Assembly (NCBI GenBank): GCA_051208045.1
Contig: JBPJFY010000001.1
Location: 868,001-932,000 of the forward strand
Source: LZORAL124-50-18 sp051208045
GTDB lineage: Bacteria; Pseudomonadota; Gammaproteobacteria; Pseudomonadales; Oleiphilaceae
DNA: 64,000 nucleotides
Reading direction: 5' to 3'
The notes under the pieces are model-generated. The model was not told the DNA's origin. It saw only the letters and a program-made list of their open reading frames with translations, and ran no database searches. A program made the position numbers and the translations under genes. This document shows positions 35,930 to 44,668 of the stretch, piece after piece. How positions within the stretch are numbered: position 1 is the first letter of the stretch; each line of letters begins with the position of its first letter.

Positions 35930-37210
35930 ATGATGCCAGATCACGCAACGCCTGCCCCGTCGGACTTGAAAGAATATCGCCCTCTCGACAAATTGTCGGA
36001 AGAGCAGCTGGTTTTGCTGGCTTCCAGAGCGCAAGTCAAAACTTTCAAAAAAAAGTGCTTGATATTGGAAGTGGGTTCGAATGATGGGAATGCCTACTTT
36101 TTGCTGGACGGTAAGCTGACCATCGAGGCAAAGGACGGTCGGCGCGCCACCGTAGATCCGTCCGTGCCCGCCGCCAAGAATGCGATCGCCCACCTGCGCC
36201 CGCGACAATACAATGTGGTGGCGAATACCGATGCGCGCTTTCTGGTGGTGTCTGATGAGGTTCTCAATCAGCTGATCAAAGATGCGCCGGTTCAACAGTT
36301 TCAGGAGACGGACGATCATCGCGAAGGGAGTGATACGGGCTATCAGATCCTGATGGATATCCAGACCGACCTGAAGAAAAACCAGTTTAAACTGCCGAGC
36401 CTGCCAGATATTGCGTTTCGAATTAAGTCATTGATCGATAAAGATACAACGTCCGCCGATGATGTGGCCAAGTTGGTGGCCGCCGATCCCGCGATTACCG
36501 TTAAACTGATCAAAGCCTGCAACAGCCCGCTGTACCGAGGCTTTACTGAAATCAGTTCCTGCAAGGACGCCGTCGTGCGTTTGGGTATGGGAACAACGCG
36601 CCAGCTGGTGACCATTTTCTCCATGCGCGAACTCTTCAAAAGCAAGCGGAAAGAATTGGAAAGTGCCATGGATACACTGTGGCAACATTCTCGTGAGGTA
36701 GCTGCAATTGCCTATGTGCTGGCAGATATTACCCCTGGGCTGAACAAGGATCATGCCTTGCTTGCCGGATTGATTCATGACATTGGAGCCATTCCGATCA
36801 TCACGTATGCCGAAGGTTACGTGGATTTGTGGGCGGACGAGAAGAATCTGCACGATGCGATTAGGGATCTCAAGCACGAAGTGGGCGCACTCATGTTAAA
36901 GCAGTGGGGATTCTCTGACGATTTGTTGCAGGTTGTGCAGGAATCAGAAAACTGGGGATTTGATTCTGGTGTAGATGAGCCAACCTATGCGGATTTGATC
37001 ATTGTTTCGCAGATCCATCATTTGATTGGAAAGCCGGAACAGAAATCGTTGCCTCAATTCAGTGACATTCCCGCCTTTGCCAAGCTGGCGCGAGGCGGCT
37101 TGACCCCACAAAAAAGCTTAAAGATTCTCGTCGAGGCCCGCAGCAAGATTGATGAAATTCTTGAATTGCTTGGTGCGGACCTGGGTGCTCGCGCCCGGAA
37201 CGCCAACTAG
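35930..37210 (+). CDS. Signalling protein with N-terminal cNMP-binding-like domain and HDOD domain
   Basis: A 426-residue protein. Residues ~15-115 have the beta-roll pattern of cyclic-nucleotide-binding domains (YRPLDKLSEEQLVLLASRAQ, then AYFLLDGKLTIEAKDG). The phosphate-binding cassette is degenerate (HLRPRQYNVVANTDARFL instead of GE...RxA), so binding of cAMP is doubtful. Residues ~145-345 are an HDOD domain (LPSLPDIAFRI, AADPAITVKLIKACNSPLY, GLIHDIGAIPIITYA), a degenerate HD phosphohydrolase module used for protein interaction. AGGG precedes ATG 35930. The neighbour on the other strand makes cAMP, which makes the pairing notable. The thioesterase gene follows after 9 bases. Confidence 0.85.
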   Translation: MMPDHATPAPSDLKEYRPLDKLSEEQLVLLASRAQVKTFKKKCLILEVGSNDGNAYFLLDGKLTIEAKDGRRATVDPSVPAAKNAIAHLRPRQYNVVANTDARFLVVSDEVLNQLIKDAPVQQFQETDDHREGSDTGYQILMDIQTDLKKNQFKLPSLPDIAFRIKSLIDKDTTSADDVAKLVAADPAITVKLIKACNSPLYRGFTEISSCKDAVVRLGMGTTRQLVTIFSMRELFKSKRKELESAMDTLWQHSREVAAIAYVLADITPGLNKDHALLAGLIHDIGAIPIITYAEGYVDLWADEKNLHDAIRDLKHEVGALMLKQWGFSDDLLQVVQESENWGFDSGVDEPTYADLIIVSQIHHLIGKPEQKSLPQFSDIPAFAKLARGGLTPQKSLKILVEARSKIDEILELLGADLGARARNAN

Positions 37211-37219
37211 GAAATAAAC

Positions 37220-37645
37220 ATGTCACGTGTGGTCATCGACTTACCTGAGGCGTTTCACTTTTCGCATGCGATGGATGTGCGAATTTATGACATCAATCAC
37301 GGACAACACCTGGGGCATGATCGTTTAATCTCGTTGTTGCATGAAGCCAGGAACCGCTTTTTCCAAAGTCTGGGTTATCAGGAGTTGGACATTGAGGGAG
37401 TGGGGATTGTGGTTGCCGACCTGCAAATTTCCTATCTTGGTGAGGCGTTTGCCGGGGATAGCGTTCGGGTTGATCTCGCCGTGGGCGACTTTGGCAGAAA
37501 AAATCTAGCCATGGTCTATCAGGTGGTTGAGGCGGGCAGTGGTCGAATGATTGCCAAAGCAAAAACCGGCATTGTGTTTTTTGACTACACCGAGCGTAAG
37601 GCTGCCCTGATTCCAGAAGCCTTTCTGAGACGGTTTCAGGGCTAA
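37220..37645 (+). CDS. Thioesterase, 4HBT hot-dog fold
   Basis: A 141-residue acyl-CoA thioesterase-like protein. The hot-dog signature is visible: MDVRIYDINHGQHLGHDRLI (where 4HBT enzymes often carry a catalytic Asp), then LLHEARNRFFQSLG. The central strands include GIVVADLQISYLGEAFAGDS and KAKTGIVFFDYTERKAA. It would hydrolyse acyl-CoA, substrate unknown. It follows the HDOD gene closely, so the two may be co-transcribed. Confidence 0.88.
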   Translation: MSRVVIDLPEAFHFSHAMDVRIYDINHGQHLGHDRLISLLHEARNRFFQSLGYQELDIEGVGIVVADLQISYLGEAFAGDSVRVDLAVGDFGRKNLAMVYQVVEAGSGRMIAKAKTGIVFFDYTERKAALIPEAFLRRFQG

Positions 37646-37702
37646 CAGCGCCATTCTTGTTACCAAGAACATCCACAGTACCGATAAAAATAGAATAATA
37701 AT

Positions 37703-38275
37703 ATGATCTATCCATTGTTTCCGTTGAACTCTGTGGTCTGTCCTCAGGGACGCATTCCGCTCCAGCTCTTTGAACCTCGATATGTCGATATGTTGTCTGA
37801 TTGTATGCGCAGTCAGCAAGGGTTTGTTATTTTACTCATCAAAAAAGGTAAGGATACCGATAAGCATGCGGCGTTCTATTCTATTGGCACCTATGTGAAC
37901 ATCGTCGATTTTTACAAGTTGCCAAATGGTTTGTTGGGCATTACCTGTGAAGGGGATCGCAAGGTGCGGGTGATGGAGCACATGACCAATGCACAAGGGC
38001 TCCATACGGGCCGGGTGGAGTTTTTGAACTCGGAGCCCTTTCAGTCTTTGCCGGATGGCTCACAGGATCTGGTCGGCCTCCTTCAGCGTCTGATGCAATA
38101 TCCGGCGGTGAGCAACCTGGAGATGTCGGTCGATTTTGAGGACAGTCGTCACATAGGCTGGCGTTTGACGGAGCTGCTCCCGATCAGCAAGCATCAAAAA
38201 CAAGTGCTGCTGGAAATGACCGATCCGGGGCAGCGACTGAATGAGATTCAAAGTTTGCTCGGGGAGTTGGAATAA
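37703..38275 (+). CDS. LON peptidase substrate-binding-domain protein
   Basis: A 190-residue protein that matches the N-terminal domain of Lon protease standing alone: YPLFPLNSVVCPQGRIPLQL, FEPRYVDMLSDCMRSQQGF, GLLGITCEGDRKVRV, and the C-terminal helix LLEMTDPGQRLNEIQSLLGE. There is no ATPase or protease part. Stand-alone LON-domain proteins are common in proteobacteria with an uncertain role in protein handling. The 3' end overlaps the DedA-PAP2 gene on the other strand by 28 bases. Confidence 0.9.
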   Translation: MIYPLFPLNSVVCPQGRIPLQLFEPRYVDMLSDCMRSQQGFVILLIKKGKDTDKHAAFYSIGTYVNIVDFYKLPNGLLGITCEGDRKVRVMEHMTNAQGLHTGRVEFLNSEPFQSLPDGSQDLVGLLQRLMQYPAVSNLEMSVDFEDSRHIGWRLTELLPISKHQKQVLLEMTDPGQRLNEIQSLLGELE

Positions 38276-39735
38276 TCCTGCGCGGCGGTGGACCTGGCAG
38301 CGTAGCGATCAGTGGCCTCCGGCAGTTGCTGGTGGATGTAGAGTGCGTTGACTGAGATAAACAGAGCTAACGCCCCCCACACAAACGAACCGGGTGTGAT
38401 GGGATTTCTGTCATATCTGCTGAAACTGATGCGTACCGCGCCGCACAACATCAGCCCGAATAAAATCCCGCCCACCACATCGCTCAACCAGTGCACGCCA
38501 AGATAGACTCTGCTTAGGGTAATTAACAGGATGGGGATGGCCGCCGCCAGATACACCAGGCGCCGGGTGGGGCGCGAAAGCTCCTGTGCGATAAACGAAG
38601 CAAGTAGACCATAAAAAATGGTGGTGCCACTGGCATGCCCGCTCGGGAAGGCAAATGAGGTTGGCGGTGTGATCGCGATGTCCGGTCTCGGAATCGCAAA
38701 AAAAGCCTTTAGTGCGTGCGTAAACACCAGGGTGAGCACACCGCCGATAACGACATGCGTGACGGCCGCTGGATGCCCCTTAAACCACAACAGCAGGCAG
38801 GCAATCACGAAGCCAACGTAGTAGATCTCAGGATCTCCAGCCAATGTGAAGGCAATGAATACACGGTCTATCCAGGGGTGACGCAGCGCTTGAAAAAACT
38901 CCGCGGTAGCGTTGTTCAGCGGGGTGAGCCAAGGAGTGGTCGTAACGATCAGACTTAATATCAGAAACAATACAGCCGACAGCGTAAACAGAAAGAGGGA
39001 ATTCAGCGGAAACTCACCTGCATGGTGTGGCCGTTGATTGGAAAAGATGCGCCAGAAGTGATGCGCCTGATTGTAGCGCTTGAGCCTGGATTCCAGCTTT
39101 CGATACAAATTACTTTCATACTGGAGGCGGGCTTGCAGATGTACAAAAAGCCAAAGAATTCCGCCAGCGATCACGAGCGACGGAATCAACATCCACCAGA
39201 AGTGTGGCGGCAGGCTGACCTGTGTTTGCAGAGAGGCACCAATCAGGTAGCCAGGCAAAATGTAAAAGGGGGCCCAGGCGAACGCAGACAGCAGGTTGCA
39301 CGCCAGATAGCGCCCGCTGGGCATATTCATCATGCCGGCAATCAATGGGACTACCGGGCGCACAGGCCCGATAAAACGGCCAAAAATGATGCTTTTACCC
39401 CCGTGGCGCAGGAAAAACTGCTGACCCATTGCCATGACTTTGGGGTAGTGGCTGAAAGGCCAGAGTGTAGGAATTCGCGTTTGAAATATACGGCCGATGG
39501 CGAAGCTGAGTCCATCACCGGCCACAGCGCCAATGAAAGCACAGAGGAGCGTTTCAGGCAGGGAGAGTGCGCCGCCGCCAGCCAGCGTGGCCGTCAGAAA
39601 CAGCAGGGCGACGCCGGGTACGATAATGCCGGCGATGGCCAAGGACTCGACAAAGGCAATCACCAGAATGCTGAGCCCCAGCCATTGGGGATTAAGTTCC
39701 AGCCACTGCTGAAAGAGAGAGAGATATTCGTTCAC
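38248..39735 (-). CDS. DedA-family membrane protein fused to PAP2 phosphatase
   Basis: A 495-residue membrane protein. Residues ~15-190 are DedA/SNARE-associated (AFVESLAIAGIIVPG, FGRFIGPVRPVVPLIAGMM), a family linked to lipid flipping and membrane energetics. Residues ~240-445 are a PAP2 phosphatase with all three active-site motifs: KAFFAIPRPD, PSGHASGTT and SRVYLGVHWLSD. The fusion suggests dephosphorylation and recycling of a lipid carrier such as undecaprenyl pyrophosphate, with DedA moving the product. The GTG start overlaps the stop of the upstream GGDEF gene (GTGA). Confidence 0.9.
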   Translation of the reverse strand: MNEYLSLFQQWLELNPQWLGLSILVIAFVESLAIAGIIVPGVALLFLTATLAGGGALSLPETLLCAFIGAVAGDGLSFAIGRIFQTRIPTLWPFSHYPKVMAMGQQFFLRHGGKSIIFGRFIGPVRPVVPLIAGMMNMPSGRYLACNLLSAFAWAPFYILPGYLIGASLQTQVSLPPHFWWMLIPSLVIAGGILWLFVHLQARLQYESNLYRKLESRLKRYNQAHHFWRIFSNQRPHHAGEFPLNSLFLFTLSAVLFLILSLIVTTTPWLTPLNNATAEFFQALRHPWIDRVFIAFTLAGDPEIYYVGFVIACLLLWFKGHPAAVTHVVIGGVLTLVFTHALKAFFAIPRPDIAITPPTSFAFPSGHASGTTIFYGLLASFIAQELSRPTRRLVYLAAAIPILLITLSRVYLGVHWLSDVVGGILFGLMLCGAVRISFSRYDRNPITPGSFVWGALALFISVNALYIHQQLPEATDRYAARSTAAQDYSNSPSKL

Positions 39736-40712
39736 GCGTTACAATGACTGACCCGGTTGTGGCCCCTTCTTTGCGCTTCCTGACAGGCGTCGTCCACTTT
39801 TCTTAACAGACTTGATGCTGACTCCTCGCCGGATTGATGCGTGACCGAACCCAGGCAAACGGTCATCTTGTCCACGTTGGGCCAAGAGGCTTGTTCCACT
39901 TCGCGTCGAATACGTTCAGCGATGACCAGCACCCCTTCGGCAGGCGTAAACGGCAGCATCAGATAGAACGATTCCTGGCCACTGTAATAGGGGCTGTCTC
40001 CAGCACGAATCATGGTTTTCAGCAGGACAGCCAGCTCCGTCAGCAGTTCATTGCAGGCCAGTTGGCCGTGCAGTGTGCGCGTGTCTTCGAGATAGTCGAT
40101 TCTGAGGGCGATCAGCGAGAGCGGGTAGCCGGTTGTTTTCACGCGACTGACTTCCTTGGTCAACATGTCATCGAGGTACTTCATGTTGTACAGACCGGTC
40201 ATCGCATCAGTGATGGTGAGTTCCACGAGGGACTGGGTTTTATGATGGTGCAGGTAAGCAAACATGCCCGCGACACTGGTCAAAAGGAAGTAACTGGCAA
40301 AAAAGCGCATGCCCGAGTAGCTATCCTCAACGATAAAGATCAGTATCGAGACGAAAACGAGTGTGATGACATTGAATAAGCTGGCAGATTTGATGGAAAG
40401 CACCAGAAAGCTCATCAAGCCCAGGGGGTACAGCCAATGCTGGCTTTCCACGATCCCTTGGTTCAGTCGAAGTGCTACGAGCACAACAGCGACCGTCAGA
40501 ATGATTTCGTGACCGGTTTCTTTCAGCTGGTACTTCAGTTGAATCAGGGAAAAAATGGCACCAAAGGCCATTAGCGGAATGAAGAGTGTGGCCGTGTAAA
40601 AAAGGTCAAACAATCCATAACGATAATTCAGCAAGGCCGAGGCAAACATGAGCACTGTTGCGCCAGCGTACAGGGCTGAACGTGTGCGAGCACGGATTTG
40701 GGCTTCTGTCAT
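39732..40712 (-). CDS. Membrane protein with degenerate GGDEF domain (first of pair)
   Basis: A 326-residue protein. About five membrane segments fill residues ~15-160, followed by a GGDEF fold (LTITDAMTGLYNMKYLDDML, LIALRIDYLED) whose signature is SGQES (YSGQESFYLMLP). The lost Asp/Glu make cyclase activity unlikely; it may bind GTP or act as a receptor. Downstream of it on the same strand are the DedA-PAP2 gene (overlap GTGA) and, upstream, a second degenerate GGDEF gene (overlap ATGA). The three are an operon. Confidence 0.86.
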   Translation of the reverse strand: MTEAQIRARTRSALYAGATVLMFASALLNYRYGLFDLFYTATLFIPLMAFGAIFSLIQLKYQLKETGHEIILTVAVVLVALRLNQGIVESQHWLYPLGLMSFLVLSIKSASLFNVITLVFVSILIFIVEDSYSGMRFFASYFLLTSVAGMFAYLHHHKTQSLVELTITDAMTGLYNMKYLDDMLTKEVSRVKTTGYPLSLIALRIDYLEDTRTLHGQLACNELLTELAVLLKTMIRAGDSPYYSGQESFYLMLPFTPAEGVLVIAERIRREVEQASWPNVDKMTVCLGSVTHQSGEESASSLLRKVDDACQEAQRRGHNRVSHCNA

Positions 40713-41749
40713 GGCAGGTGGCCCTCCGGCGTGAATCCATGCAGTGCTGGTTCGCCTGGTTCTGCATCAGACAGGAAGGATTGTGTTCGGTTGCCCCCTT
40801 TCTTGTTCGCATGGGCAAGTGCGGCCAGTGCATTTTTTCTCAGGCTGGTGGCATCATCTCCCACATTCAGTCCCGTCACGCCCACCGAAACGGTGATGTT
40901 TTCCCCATGCGGATTCAAGTGTTTCTTACAACGCATGCGCAAACTCTCTCCCTTACGAATCGCTTCCGGCGTCCCGGTGTGGGGCAGAATAATCAGGAAT
41001 TGGTCGTCATGGTATCGGTAGTAGCTGTCAAAGGGGCGCAGGTTTTCGTGCAGAATTCGCCCAAGCACTCGAAGTAAGTGGGCCTTTTCAATGGGGATTC
41101 GCGCTGATGTTCCGTGCTGCAGGGTGCTGTCATCTACCGAGAGCGCGATCAGACAGAGGGAGGAGCCTTCCCTTTCACTGCGTTGAATTTCCCGGTTCAG
41201 GTCTGTTTCCAGGTGCTCCAGGGTTGAAGCGAGCGTGAGGTTGTCCGTCTTGCGCAGGGGTTTGAGCTGCTTGTCGCGTTCTTCACGCAGATAAGCAAAG
41301 GCGCAGGCCAGCAACAGGCAGAAAAAGTAGCTGATGAGCAATTGAGGCTTGGAAGGGCCGGCGTAGAAGTTGGTCGTTACGATCAAAAAAATGGCGGTGT
41401 AAATGCCGACCGTCACCAATGCATATTTCACCGGCAGAATAAAAAACAGGATGACCGGAAAGATGTAACTCCAGTATTCCGCCAGTGCACCCGGCAGGAA
41501 TGCGCTGGACAAGGTGACTATGGCAAGAAAAGTGATCAGCAGAAACGAGGCCGCCTCCAGATATCTGGACGAGGCATTGTTCGTTTGCAGCTTCACAATC
41601 ACGACCATAAACACAGAGAACGACAGGGCAATAATGGCCGCGTCAAAATGCCGTGTCAGCAGGGCCGTCAAGCCCAGAAGGCCGGTAGATAGCGATGCGC
41701 CCCAATAGATATTGGCTCTCAGTCCTTGGTCAATTTCCGATTGAGACAT
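40709..41749 (-). CDS. Membrane protein with degenerate GGDEF domain (second of pair)
   Basis: A 346-residue protein. Five to six membrane segments at the N-terminal half (for example FLLITFLAIVTLSSAFLPGA, VILFFILPVKYALVTVGIYT) are followed by a GGDEF fold whose motif is HDDQF (YRYHDDQFLIILP). The loop still carries acidic residues but not the standard GG(D/E)EF, so diguanylate cyclase activity is doubtful. Its sister gene at 39732-40712 has the same architecture, pointing to duplication and divergence. The gene is first in its operon and is divergent from proA. Confidence 0.85.
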   Translation of the reverse strand: MSQSEIDQGLRANIYWGASLSTGLLGLTALLTRHFDAAIIALSFSVFMVVIVKLQTNNASSRYLEAASFLLITFLAIVTLSSAFLPGALAEYWSYIFPVILFFILPVKYALVTVGIYTAIFLIVTTNFYAGPSKPQLLISYFFCLLLACAFAYLREERDKQLKPLRKTDNLTLASTLEHLETDLNREIQRSEREGSSLCLIALSVDDSTLQHGTSARIPIEKAHLLRVLGRILHENLRPFDSYYRYHDDQFLIILPHTGTPEAIRKGESLRMRCKKHLNPHGENITVSVGVTGLNVGDDATSLRKNALAALAHANKKGGNRTQSFLSDAEPGEPALHGFTPEGHLP

Positions 41750-41849
41750 GGGTCAGTGTCGTTCTGTGGCGTTTTGGTGGATTTTGCTAAATGTAGCCGA
41801 AGAAACCCGGGTTTGGCCAGTAATTTAGCAAATCTTCGCCCACTGATTC

Positions 41850-41878
41850 TTTTGATTACGCCCGACACAGGATATAAT
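41850..41878 (+). promoter_or_regulatory. Predicted promoter of proA
   Basis: Perfect -10 TATAAT at 41873-41878, with -35 TTTTGA (41850-41855, 17-base spacer) or TTGATT (41852-41857, 15-base spacer). It lies ~80 bases upstream of the proA start. Confidence 0.55.
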
Positions 41879-41959
41879 TTCCGGCTCGCCCATGTCATGC
41901 GCTGTAAGGTGCAGATTTCTGGAAATTGAAAGGACAAGTAACAAAGTACGGGTATTAGT

Positions 41960-43258
41960 GTGGAACAAACAAGAGCGTTGGTGTCAGAAATGGTGGTGTC
42001 AGAAACGGTTTCTGATTACATGAAACGGCTGGGAGCGCAGGCGCGAGCGGCGGCCAGTCAGATCGTCAAAGCGTCTACCGGCGACAAGAACAAGGCATTG
42101 GTGGCGATTGCTGCCGCCATCGAGTCTGCGCGACCCGCGTTGAAAGCGGCAAATGCGGAGGATTTGGCTCGTGGTCGGGAAAATGGCCTGGAGCCGGCGA
42201 TGCTGGATCGTCTGGAGCTGACCGATGCACGCATTGATACGATGATAGAGGGTTTGAACCAGGTGGCCACACTGCCGGACCCGGTGGGTGAAATTACCGA
42301 TATGGCCTACCGTCCTACCGGCATCCAGGTCGGGAAAATGCGTGTACCTTTGGGCGTGATCGGCATTATTTACGAGTCTCGTCCGAATGTCACCGTGGAA
42401 GCGGCGAGCTTGTGTCTGAAATCCGGAAATGCCACGATTCTTCGAGGGGGCTCAGAAGCCATCCACTCGAATCAGGCGATTGCCGAATGTATTCGCGTGG
42501 GGTTGGCCGAAGCAGGTTTGCCTGCAGACGCTGTGCAAGTGGTGGAGACCACGGATCGTGAAGCTGTGGGGCAGTTGATCACCATGCCGGAGTTTGTGGA
42601 TGTGATCGTACCTCGGGGTGGTAAAGGCTTGATCGAGCGAATCAGCAATGATGCGCGGGTGCCGGTGATCAAACACCTGGATGGTATCTGTCATGTGTAC
42701 ATTGATGCACATGCAGAGGATGAGAAGGCAATTCGTGTAGCTTTCAATGCAAAAACCCAGCGTTACGGTACGTGCAATACTATGGAAACCCTGCTGGTGC
42801 ATAGTGCGGTAGCGGCGCGCGTGATACCGGTATTGTTTGCGAAATATCGAGAAGAAGGGGTTGAGCTGCGCGGATGCGAGCGCACGCGAGCAATCGATGC
42901 GTCCGTGGTGGCGGCCGTGGAAGAAGATTGGACTGCCGAGTACCTGGGGCCGATTCTTGCCGTAAAAATTGTGGATGATATGGATCAGGCCATTGCTCAT
43001 ATCAACAAGTACGGTTCACATCACACCGACAGCATTGTCACCGAAAATTATACATTGGCGCGCCGATTCCTGACGGAAGTAGATTCCAGCTCTGTGATGG
43101 TGAATGCGTCAACACGGTTTGCGGATGGTTTCGAGTATGGACTTGGGGCGGAAATTGGCATATCCACCGACAAGATCCACGCACGTGGCCCGGTAGGATT
43201 GCTGGGGCTAACGTCTCAAAAGTATATCGTATTTGGTGATGGCCATATCCGCACCTGA
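41960..43258 (+). CDS. proA: Gamma-glutamyl phosphate reductase
   Basis: ProA reduces gamma-glutamyl phosphate to glutamate semialdehyde with NADPH, the second step of proline synthesis. The 432-residue protein has the aldehyde-dehydrogenase fold with catalytic Cys in FNAKTQRYGTCNTMETLL, nucleotide-binding PRGGKGLIERI, and the ending STRFADGFEYGLGAEIGIST. The core opens YMKRLGAQARAAASQ at about residue 21. GTG 41960 is the longest start; ATG 41990 (residue 11) is an alternative, and neither has a strong ribosome site. proB is not in the window. It overlaps nadD by up to 20 bases. Confidence 0.95.
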   Translation: MEQTRALVSEMVVSETVSDYMKRLGAQARAAASQIVKASTGDKNKALVAIAAAIESARPALKAANAEDLARGRENGLEPAMLDRLELTDARIDTMIEGLNQVATLPDPVGEITDMAYRPTGIQVGKMRVPLGVIGIIYESRPNVTVEAASLCLKSGNATILRGGSEAIHSNQAIAECIRVGLAEAGLPADAVQVVETTDREAVGQLITMPEFVDVIVPRGGKGLIERISNDARVPVIKHLDGICHVYIDAHAEDEKAIRVAFNAKTQRYGTCNTMETLLVHSAVAARVIPVLFAKYREEGVELRGCERTRAIDASVVAAVEEDWTAEYLGPILAVKIVDDMDQAIAHINKYGSHHTDSIVTENYTLARRFLTEVDSSSVMVNASTRFADGFEYGLGAEIGISTDKIHARGPVGLLGLTSQKYIVFGDGHIRT

Positions 43259-43934
43259 GGAAGAGTGGCATCTGTTCCTGGGGGGAACCTTTGACCCGGT
43301 GCACAACGGTCACCTCCGAAGCGCGATCGAAGTGGCGGAGGTGTGCGGAGCAGCCAGTGTTCACTTGATGCCCTGTCATGACCCGGTGCACGGCAAGTTA
43401 CCGGGTGCCAGGGCTCAACAGCGTGTGGCGATGCTTGAGGCAGCGGTGTCTGGCGCTTTGAATGAGGCATCTGTCGAACTCGTGGTGGATCAGCGCGAGA
43501 TCCTGAGACAAGGGGACTCATTCATGATTGATACACTGCAGGACATGCGCGCAGAACTGGGAACGTCGCGTCGGTTGGGATTAATGATGGGCGCTGATTC
43601 CCTGCTATCGTTCAGGCAGTGGAAGGCGTGGGAAACGATTCCGGCATTGACTAATCTGGTGGTTTTTCATCGGCCCGGGTGGGAGTTGTCTCTACATCAC
43701 CCGGTGTTTGACGATTTGAGCAGCCTAGGCGTTAGGTGCACCAAGGTGACCGACTCATCACAGCTGCAAGCGGCGGATTGTGAGCCAAGTGGGCACCTGT
43801 TCCTTGTGGAAACCTCACAGGTTTCGATATCCAGCAGTCAGATTCGGCGGTTGCTGGCGTGCGGGAAATCAGTACGATTTCTGCTTCCGGATGCGGTTCT
43901 TGGCTATATCCATGCACATGGACTATATGTGTAG
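43239..43934 (+). CDS. nadD: Nicotinate-nucleotide adenylyltransferase
   Basis: NadD joins nicotinate mononucleotide and ATP to give deamido-NAD in NAD synthesis. The ~231-residue protein has the nucleotidyl-transferase signature GGTFDPVHNGHLR at its start and SSSQIRRLLACGKSVRFLLP near its end, plus MMGADSLLSFRQWKAWE. ATG 43239 was chosen over TTG 43233, which has no ribosome site. It overlaps the proA stop, so the two are translated together. rsfS follows after ~200 bases with its own predicted promoter. Confidence 0.94.
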   Translation: MAISAPEEEWHLFLGGTFDPVHNGHLRSAIEVAEVCGAASVHLMPCHDPVHGKLPGARAQQRVAMLEAAVSGALNEASVELVVDQREILRQGDSFMIDTLQDMRAELGTSRRLGLMMGADSLLSFRQWKAWETIPALTNLVVFHRPGWELSLHHPVFDDLSSLGVRCTKVTDSSQLQAADCEPSGHLFLVETSQVSISSSQIRRLLACGKSVRFLLPDAVLGYIHAHGLYV

Positions 43935-43946
43935 GTTGAGTGTTTT

Positions 43947-43976
43947 TTGATCTGGTTGTGAGAATCGTTGTACAAT
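43947..43976 (+). promoter_or_regulatory. Predicted promoter of rsfS
   Basis: -35 TTGATC (43947-43952), 18-base spacer, -10 TACAAT (43971-43976), in the 199-base gap between nadD and rsfS. The rest of the gap (43977-44133) forms a long leader without an ORF I can support. Confidence 0.45.
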
Positions 43977-44133
43977 CAGGGCAAGTCGAATGATTTTAGT
44001 AATGTATCGTCTGAAACGGCAGCAAGTAGCAGTGGTTGCCGCGGCGATTGTGTCCATCAATTGAGGAGGAATTAGGTTCTGCCTGCGGTGATTAGGGTTC
44101 CGTAAAATCGCTTCAGGGAGAGATCGCGTTATT

Positions 44134-44499
44134 ATGCAAACCGAAGAACTAAAACAGCTTATCGTTCAAGCTTTGGAAGATCTGAAAGGTAACGATATCA
44201 GTGTTATCGATGTGAAGGATCGAACCAGCGTCACAGACTACATGGTCATCGCAAGTGGCACCTCCAGCCGGCATGTTGCCTCCCTCGCAGAAAATGTCAT
44301 CACTGAAGTCAAAAAGCAGGGTGTTCGTCCCTTGGGCTCTGAAGGCGGCGCAGGCAGTGATTGGATATTGGTGGATTTGGGCGAGGTCATTGTTCATGTC
44401 ATGTTGCCATCCGCCAGGGAATTTTATGATCTGGAGCGATTCTGGCGCGAAGCGCCGGATGCTGAGCGCGGCAGTATGCATCGGGCGGCAGCCAAATAA
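44134..44499 (+). CDS. rsfS: Ribosome silencing factor
   Basis: RsfS binds ribosomal protein L14 and blocks joining of the subunits when nutrients are short. The 121-residue protein shows the family core DVKDRTSVTDYMVIASGTSS, RHVASLAENVI, EGGAGSDWILVDLGEVIVHV and REFYDLERFW. The start ATG 44134 fits the usual length. The gene lies in the conserved nadD-rsfS-rlmH order. Confidence 0.96.
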   Translation: MQTEELKQLIVQALEDLKGNDISVIDVKDRTSVTDYMVIASGTSSRHVASLAENVITEVKKQGVRPLGSEGGAGSDWILVDLGEVIVHVMLPSAREFYDLERFWREAPDAERGSMHRAAAK

Positions 44500-44606
44500 C
44501 GCCCGCCTGTCTTTATCGGTAAATTGCTTTCAGGCTGTGGATGCCCATGGCCTGTAGCTTTGCACACATCATCTATTACCATTTCTTAATTCTTACGAAT
44601 CAACCA

Positions 44607-44634
44607 TTTCCACGTTCCCGTCTGGTGCTAGAAT
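44607..44634 (+). promoter_or_regulatory. Possible promoter upstream of rlmH
   Basis: TTTCCA (44607-44612), 16-base spacer, TAGAAT (44629-44634), 35 bases before the rlmH start. It is a weak match and given with low confidence; the 169-base gap 44500-44668 shows no ORF. Confidence 0.3.
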
Positions 44635-44668
44635 GGGTCCTTCAAAGGCTGTTCTGATGTAAAAGCGC

